7,408 nucleotides of DNA from Candidatus Bipolaricaulota bacterium (lineage in GTDB: Bacteria; Bipolaricaulota; Bipolaricaulia; UBA7950; UBA9294), in NCBI GenBank assembly GCA_030612485.1, contig JAUWNS010000117.1, positions 1-7,408 on the forward strand. The letters are read 5' to 3'. The notes beneath the pieces were generated by a model. The model did not search any database. It was given only the letters and a program-made list of their open reading frames with translations, and had not been told where the DNA came from. Of this stretch, positions 5,601 to 7,408 are shown piece after piece (position 1 is the stretch's first letter; every line of letters begins with the position of its first letter). Both the position numbers and the translations under genes were made by a program.

Positions 5601-5956
5601 TCGCGCACCCGCCAGTCGCGATCGAAGAGATAGTCCTCCACTAAAGGGATCTCGGTCAATAAACCCTTCATCTCACGCAGATCGGCGTGCTGTTTGCGGT
5701 AGAGGATGTACGTCTTCGCTGTGCGGGTATATCCTGCTTCGATGAGGGTATTTTCTACGAGATCCTGGATTTCTTCTACTGTAGGATACTTGTCGATGAA
5801 GCGTTCGTCGATGAGCCCTACGACGAGATCAGAAAGGCGCTTGGCCGCGACCTCATCAGGTGTCCCTACCGCCCGCATTGCCTTCCAGACGGCTGTGGTG
5901 ATCTTGACTTCGTCGAACGGAACAATACGTCCGTCACGTTTGATAATGTGATTCAT
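2648..5956 (-). CDS. nrdD: Anaerobic (class III) ribonucleoside-triphosphate reductase, large part, with intein
   Basis: NrdD reduces ribonucleotides to deoxyribonucleotides in anaerobes using a glycyl radical made by the activase NrdG (no nrdG in this window). The 1102-residue precursor has an ATP-cone (residues 1 to about 95, 'KRDGRIVPFDEVKI' to 'ILYRKQHADLREMKG') and the start of the catalytic barrel ('ENSNMSYSLQGLN', 'HERGDFHIHDLGTLGAY'). The intein occupies 173-591. The barrel then resumes with Cys592 in 'CVGWDMKDLLLQGF', the thiyl-radical cysteine by comparison with NrdD families ('FNCMLIDL' in enterobacteria). Further motifs are 'NFMYTLQGESAGAQAFSN', 'MCCRLRIDNRELRKRGGG', 'GLYPYSKFYLNR' and 'NLEATPAEGASYRLAK'. 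A zinc site is formed by Cys1061, His1064, Cys1074 and Cys1077. It stops 25 residues later without the glycyl-radical motif, which is on the next ORF. After splicing the protein would be 683 residues. The SD is GAGGGGG before ATG 5956. Confidence 0.96.
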   Translation of the reverse strand: MNHIIKRDGRIVPFDEVKITTAVWKAMRAVGTPDEVAAKRLSDLVVGLIDERFIDKYPTVEEIQDLVENTLIEAGYTRTAKTYILYRKQHADLREMKGLLTEIPLVEDYLFDRDWRVRENSNMSYSLQGLNTHITDRVITRYWLNKIYPGEIRETHERGDFHIHDLGTLGAYTYYGKEVIIARVEGRVKLLSFEQLFAGLPEEAIPLNEADGAIAKYPSEPVYVLDKDGWTKVAQVTQKKKDRSMRFIKNRGGRSVIVTDNHPMITQDKEKEAQEVDEGDFLFTADLKRLFEEEKLFSVTTLDFLDLLRKHDWIGDALFFDGVPLEELDNDIRLDGIIHTQSFTAPRRIHLTEEFGYFVGFALAEGYISYDKNSSQRISLTQREKGPLIRANKGLLGNGIPGCLIRKGERYELRVKNPFLRFLFEQVFKITPGARHKSLPIELLHYTKPFIKGIIAGLIDGDGTIESSGTIISVRVAARTLLEQLAVVMDLLGFTPRDRSIEGQETEHVYRGKRIIQRYPLYGVSFRKIEEDLPSEKYQSAGLSSKAWHDEGRDEWHRVINNIPVEIPDNTIYDITTESGTLIVNGMWNHNCVGWDMKDLLLQGFRGVRGKVESRPAKHFRVALLQVVNFMYTLQGESAGAQAFSNLDTYLAPFIRVDTLSYDELKQNIQEFVYNMNVPTRVGFQTPFTNVTLDLETPSYMKGEPVIVGGKLQDTVYGDYQHEMDLFNRAFAEVMIEGDMRERPFTFPIPTYNITEDFDWENENLKPVWEMTAKYGIPYFSNFIGSDMKPEDARSMCCRLRIDNRELRKRGGGLFGANPLTGSIGVVTINMPRLGYLARDEADFFDRLTNLMELAKESLITKRKTLETLTKNGLYPYSKFYLNRIKESTEGYWTNHFSTIGLIGMNEALLNLHNLSIADEEGQRFALKTLDFMRERLSAFQEETGSIFNLEATPAEGASYRLAKKDLDRYPDIRIYNLERYGGETPYYTNSTHLPVGLTEDLFEALKMQDPLQTRYTGGTVFHGFLGESSPTPEAAKRLVRKIATHFHLPYYTLTPTFSICPKHGYIPGEHKYCPKCDEELVENYADHKDQQGGVKIELQRR
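2676..2682 (-). promoter_or_regulatory. Internal Shine-Dalgarno for the glycyl-radical ORF
   Basis: AAGGAGG on the minus strand within the 3' end of nrdD, eight bases before the TTG at 2667. It decides the unusual start codon and argues for independent initiation rather than a sequencing error. Confidence 0.8.
4184..5440 (-). other. NrdD intein with LAGLIDADG homing endonuclease, Thr at position 1
   Basis: This 419-residue in-frame insertion lies between 'LGTLGAY' and 'CVGWDMKD'. Intein features, in intein numbering: N-terminal block 'TYYGKEVIIARVEGRVKLLSFEQL', with Thr1 where Cys or Ser is usual; block B 'TDNH' at 87-90; endonuclease motif 1 'FVGFALAEG' ending at 194, with Glu193 as putative catalytic acid; motif 2 'IAGLIDGDG' ending at 291, with Asp290; block F 'YDITT' from 401; block G 'NGMWNHN' ending in His418-Asn419, followed by Cys +1. 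Both endonuclease acids are present, so it may still be able to home. There is no Cys in block F, so it is not a typical class 3 (WCT) intein. Boundaries follow from the uninterrupted NrdD family sequence across the site. It looks more A+T-rich than the flanking exteins. Confidence 0.93.
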
Positions 5957-6010
5957 GAGACCGCCCCCTCAATCAACATAGAATAATCGTTTAGAAAAAC
6001 CCGGATCTCT

Positions 6011-6040
6011 ATCCTAATGGGTTTGCCTAAGGGGAGTCAA
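6011..6040 (-). promoter_or_regulatory. Promoter of nrdD
   Basis: On the minus strand TTGACT (6040-6035), an 18-base spacer and TAGGAT (6016-6011) make a sigma70-type promoter. Transcription would start near 6004, giving a leader of about 48 bases that includes the GAGGGGG ribosome binding site of nrdD. Confidence 0.55.
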
Positions 6041-6042
6041 CC
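6026..6042. repeat. CCTAAGGGG-GTCAACC repeat, copy 1
   Basis: The 17 bases CCTAAGGGGAGTCAACC recur at 6156-6171 with one base deleted. This copy overlaps the -35 box of the nrdD promoter, so it could be an operator or a conserved upstream promoter part. Confidence 0.5.
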
Positions 6043-6105
6043 CGAGGCGAAGATGGGGCGGGCGAGAGAAATAACGGTGAATAGCCACTTAGAGTATTCA
6101 GCCCC

Positions 6106-6131
6106 TGAAAAAGGGTGATGAACGTCACCCT
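6106..6131 (-). terminator. Minus-strand hairpin with T-run upstream of nrdD
   Basis: On the minus strand AGGGTGA (6131-6125) and TCACCCT (6118-6112) pair around a six-base loop, and the right arm runs into a stretch of T's. This has the form of an intrinsic terminator for leftward transcription, placed about 90 bases upstream of the nrdD promoter. It could insulate nrdD from leftward read-through or attenuate a transcript starting near the second CCTAAGGGG repeat. The stem is short (7 bp). Confidence 0.4.
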
Positions 6132-6155
6132 CGACCTTCCTCGCCCTTATTCTTT

Positions 6156-6171
6156 CCTAAGGGGGTCAACC
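6156..6171. repeat. CCTAAGGGG-GTCAACC repeat, copy 2
   Basis: CCTAAGGGGGTCAACC, 130 bases from copy 1 in the same orientation. On the minus strand it contains TTGACC, but no good -10 box follows at 16-18 bases, so it is more likely a protein-binding site or a decayed promoter. Confidence 0.45.
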
Positions 6172-6185
6172 AGGGAACCGCGCGC

Positions 6186-6214
6186 TTGATTCGAACGTCC
6201 CCATCCGCTAAGAT
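6186..6214 (+). promoter_or_regulatory. Promoter of the rpsT-secF operon
   Basis: TTGATT (6186-6191), a 17-base spacer and TAAGAT (6209-6214) form a sigma70-like promoter. Transcription would begin near 6221 and give a leader of roughly 40 bases before the rpsT start. Confidence 0.5.
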
Positions 6215-6251
6215 TCTGCGTTGTTCAAGCGACAAACAATGACTAGTTTTA

Positions 6252-6259
6252 GAGGTGAT
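6252..6259 (+). promoter_or_regulatory. Ribosome binding site of rpsT that points to an ATT start
   Basis: GAGGTGAT matches eight consecutive bases of the sequence complementary to the 16S rRNA 3' end. It overlaps GTG 6255 and ATG 6258, too close to serve either well, but lies eight bases (counted from GAGG) before ATT at 6264, which begins the canonical S20 N-terminus PNIRSAKKR. Confidence 0.6.
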
Positions 6260-6524
6260 GGAAATTCCTAACATCCGTTCAGCAAAGAAACGTCTCAGAC
6301 AGAATGACAAACGACGGGGGCTCAATCGCACAAGAAAGGCGGCCATAAAGCAGGTCGTCAAGCAGATTCGGTTGCATATTGCCTCTCAGGACAAGGAAGC
6401 AGCTCGCTCTCTCCTTCCGCAGCTAAGCAAAGTCGCCGACAAGGCCGCCAAACACAACACGATTCACAAGAACAGGGCGAGTCGGATCAAGGCGCGGTGG
6501 ACAAAGAAGGTCGAGGCTCTTTAA
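6258..6524 (+). CDS. rpsT: 30S ribosomal protein S20
   Basis: S20 binds 16S rRNA early in 30S assembly and is specific to bacteria and their organelles. The protein has the S20 signature 'PNIRSAKKRLRQNDKRR' at its N-terminus and 'KAAKHNTIHKNRASRIKARWTKK' at its C-terminus. It is helical, strongly basic and of family length (86 residues from the ATT, 88 from ATG 6258). Coordinates use the conservative ATG. The SD position and comparison with family N-termini ('MPNIKSAKKR') favour initiation at ATT 6264 instead. E. coli rpsT also uses a non-AUG codon (UUG). secF follows after 15 bases. Confidence 0.96.
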   Translation: MEIPNIRSAKKRLRQNDKRRGLNRTRKAAIKQVVKQIRLHIASQDKEAARSLLPQLSKVADKAAKHNTIHKNRASRIKARWTKKVEAL

Positions 6525-6539
6525 GGAGGAGGCTAGCGC

Positions 6540-7408
6540 ATGCACCACTTGGATTTCCTCGGCAAGGCAAAGTACTTCGTACCCATTTCTCTACTGCTGG
6601 TCACCCTCAGCATCATAGTTTTAATTCCTGGGGTACGTGGGCTGAACATGGGGATCGACTTCACTGGCGGCACCGAGTTCACCATAGATTTCTCAGAGCC
6701 GGTCGATACGGCCGTGTTACGCAACGCCCTCGCCAACATCCCCTCGGGGAAGATCGATCTCTCCAAGAGCATCATCCAAGATGTTACCGGAGAGAACCGA
6801 AAGGTGATCACCACGCAGCTCGATGTGACGGAGAACCTCGATGTGCTCAACCGTATCGAGTCGACCCTGAAATCACAGTTCTCAGTCATTGAGATCAGTC
6901 GTCGGTCGATCGGACAGCAGGTGAGCCGCGAGCTAGCGCAAAAAGGGTGGCAGGCAATCCTCCTTGCTCTCGTCGTGATCCTCGTCTACGTCTCGTGGCG
7001 GTTTCGCCTTCGTTACGCCATCGGCGCGGTCGCCGCAGTCATGCACGATGTTATTATCGCACTGGGAATCTTTGCCTTATTTCAGGTGGAGTTTAACCTG
7101 CCGACGATCGCCGCTTTCCTGACAATTGTCGGATATTCCTTGAACGATACTATCGTCATCTTCGACCGCATCCGCGAGAACACGAAACTGAACAAGAGAG
7201 TCTCCCCGTTCGACACCATCAATATAAGCGTCAACCAGTCGTTCTCCCGGACGCTGAACACCTCGTTCACCACGTTCATCCCTGTGATCATCCTGTTCTT
7301 TTTCGGGGGATCTGTCCTGCGTGGGTTCTCACTGGCCCTCTTGATCGGTGTCCTCGTCGGGACCTATTCCTCGATGTACATAGCCAACCCGGTCCTCTAC
7401 GCATGGAC
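6540..7408 (+). CDS. secF: Protein translocase subunit SecF (3' end cut by window edge)
   Basis: SecF works with SecD in the inner membrane to drive late steps of Sec-dependent protein export with the proton or sodium gradient. The 289 visible residues show a first membrane segment (about 12-30), the 'MGIDFTGGTEF' motif at 37-47, a periplasmic domain to about 135, a second membrane segment from 'WQAILLALVVILVYVSW', and the conserved 'VGYSLNDTIVIFDRIREN' at 197-214. Further hydrophobic segments follow, ending with 'FSLALLIGVLVGTYSSMYIANPVLYAW', typical of the C-terminus, so few codons are missing. The start is ATG 6540, with an AGGAGGAGG-type SD directly after the rpsT stop at 6522-6524, implying translational coupling. 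secD is not upstream, unlike the common secD-secF order; it may lie downstream or elsewhere. Confidence 0.96.
   Translation, partial: MHHLDFLGKAKYFVPISLLLVTLSIIVLIPGVRGLNMGIDFTGGTEFTIDFSEPVDTAVLRNALANIPSGKIDLSKSIIQDVTGENRKVITTQLDVTENLDVLNRIESTLKSQFSVIEISRRSIGQQVSRELAQKGWQAILLALVVILVYVSWRFRLRYAIGAVAAVMHDVIIALGIFALFQVEFNLPTIAAFLTIVGYSLNDTIVIFDRIRENTKLNKRVSPFDTINISVNQSFSRTLNTSFTTFIPVIILFFFGGSVLRGFSLALLIGVLVGTYSSMYIANPVLYAW

Larger units (their letters stand above)
5957..6257. promoter_or_regulatory. Divergent nrdD / rpsT promoter region
   Basis: The roughly 300 bases between the two divergent starts contain a promoter for each direction (listed separately), a 16-17 base direct repeat and one hairpin followed by a T-run on the minus strand. 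No tRNA or other RNA gene was found. No NrdR-box pair was recognised. Confidence 0.6.

Noticed and set aside
6186..6237. tRNA or structured leader suggested by TTCGAA and the CGCTTGA...TCAAGCG inverted repeat
   Set aside because: The bases around TTCGAA do not form a T-stem, no cloverleaf is possible, and the left arm lies inside the likely rpsT promoter so it would not be transcribed with the right arm.

Overview
The window carries typical bacterial genes: ribosomal protein S20, SecF, strong Shine-Dalgarno (SD) sites and sigma70-like promoters. It comes from an organism that makes deoxynucleotides anaerobically, because its largest gene is a class III (oxygen-sensitive, glycyl-radical) ribonucleotide reductase, nrdD. 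The lineage cannot be fixed from sequence alone; an uncultivated anaerobic, possibly deep-branching bacterium is a reasonable guess, held with low confidence.

Layout, left to right. 1-784 (minus) is a PhzF-family isomerase/epimerase gene that runs off the left edge a few codons before its expected end. 853-1488 (minus) is a RimJ/RimL-like GNAT acetyltransferase. 1501-1791 has no intact gene but holds a degenerate copy (A) of a repeat. 1792-2331 (minus) is a toxin-antitoxin pair, a DUF4258 protein followed by an MqsA/YgiT-like protein, with a promoter placed so that the toxin mRNA may be leaderless. 2387-2550 is repeat copy B, which includes the 3' end of the next gene. 2470-2667 (minus) is a 65-residue ORF that is the glycyl-radical domain of NrdD on its own. 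2648-5956 (minus) is the rest of nrdD: ATP-cone, catalytic barrel and zinc site, interrupted by a 419-residue LAGLIDADG intein. 5957-6257 is a divergent promoter region. 6258-6524 (plus) is rpsT and 6540-7408 (plus) is secF, cut by the right edge.

The most striking system is the ribonucleotide reductase. The active enzyme appears to need (1) intein excision, which restores the peptide bond directly before the catalytic thiyl-radical cysteine, and (2) assembly with a glycyl-radical domain encoded as a separate, TTG-started, translationally coupled ORF. The intein begins with Thr instead of the usual Cys or Ser. The 3' end of the glycyl-radical ORF plus about 80 downstream bases is duplicated at about 85% identity on the far side of the toxin-antitoxin pair, so that pair sits between two direct repeats. 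A third short copy of the repeat's end forms the 5' end of the GNAT ORF. Together these suggest a recombination-prone site at the nrdD 3' end where accessory genes have been acquired.
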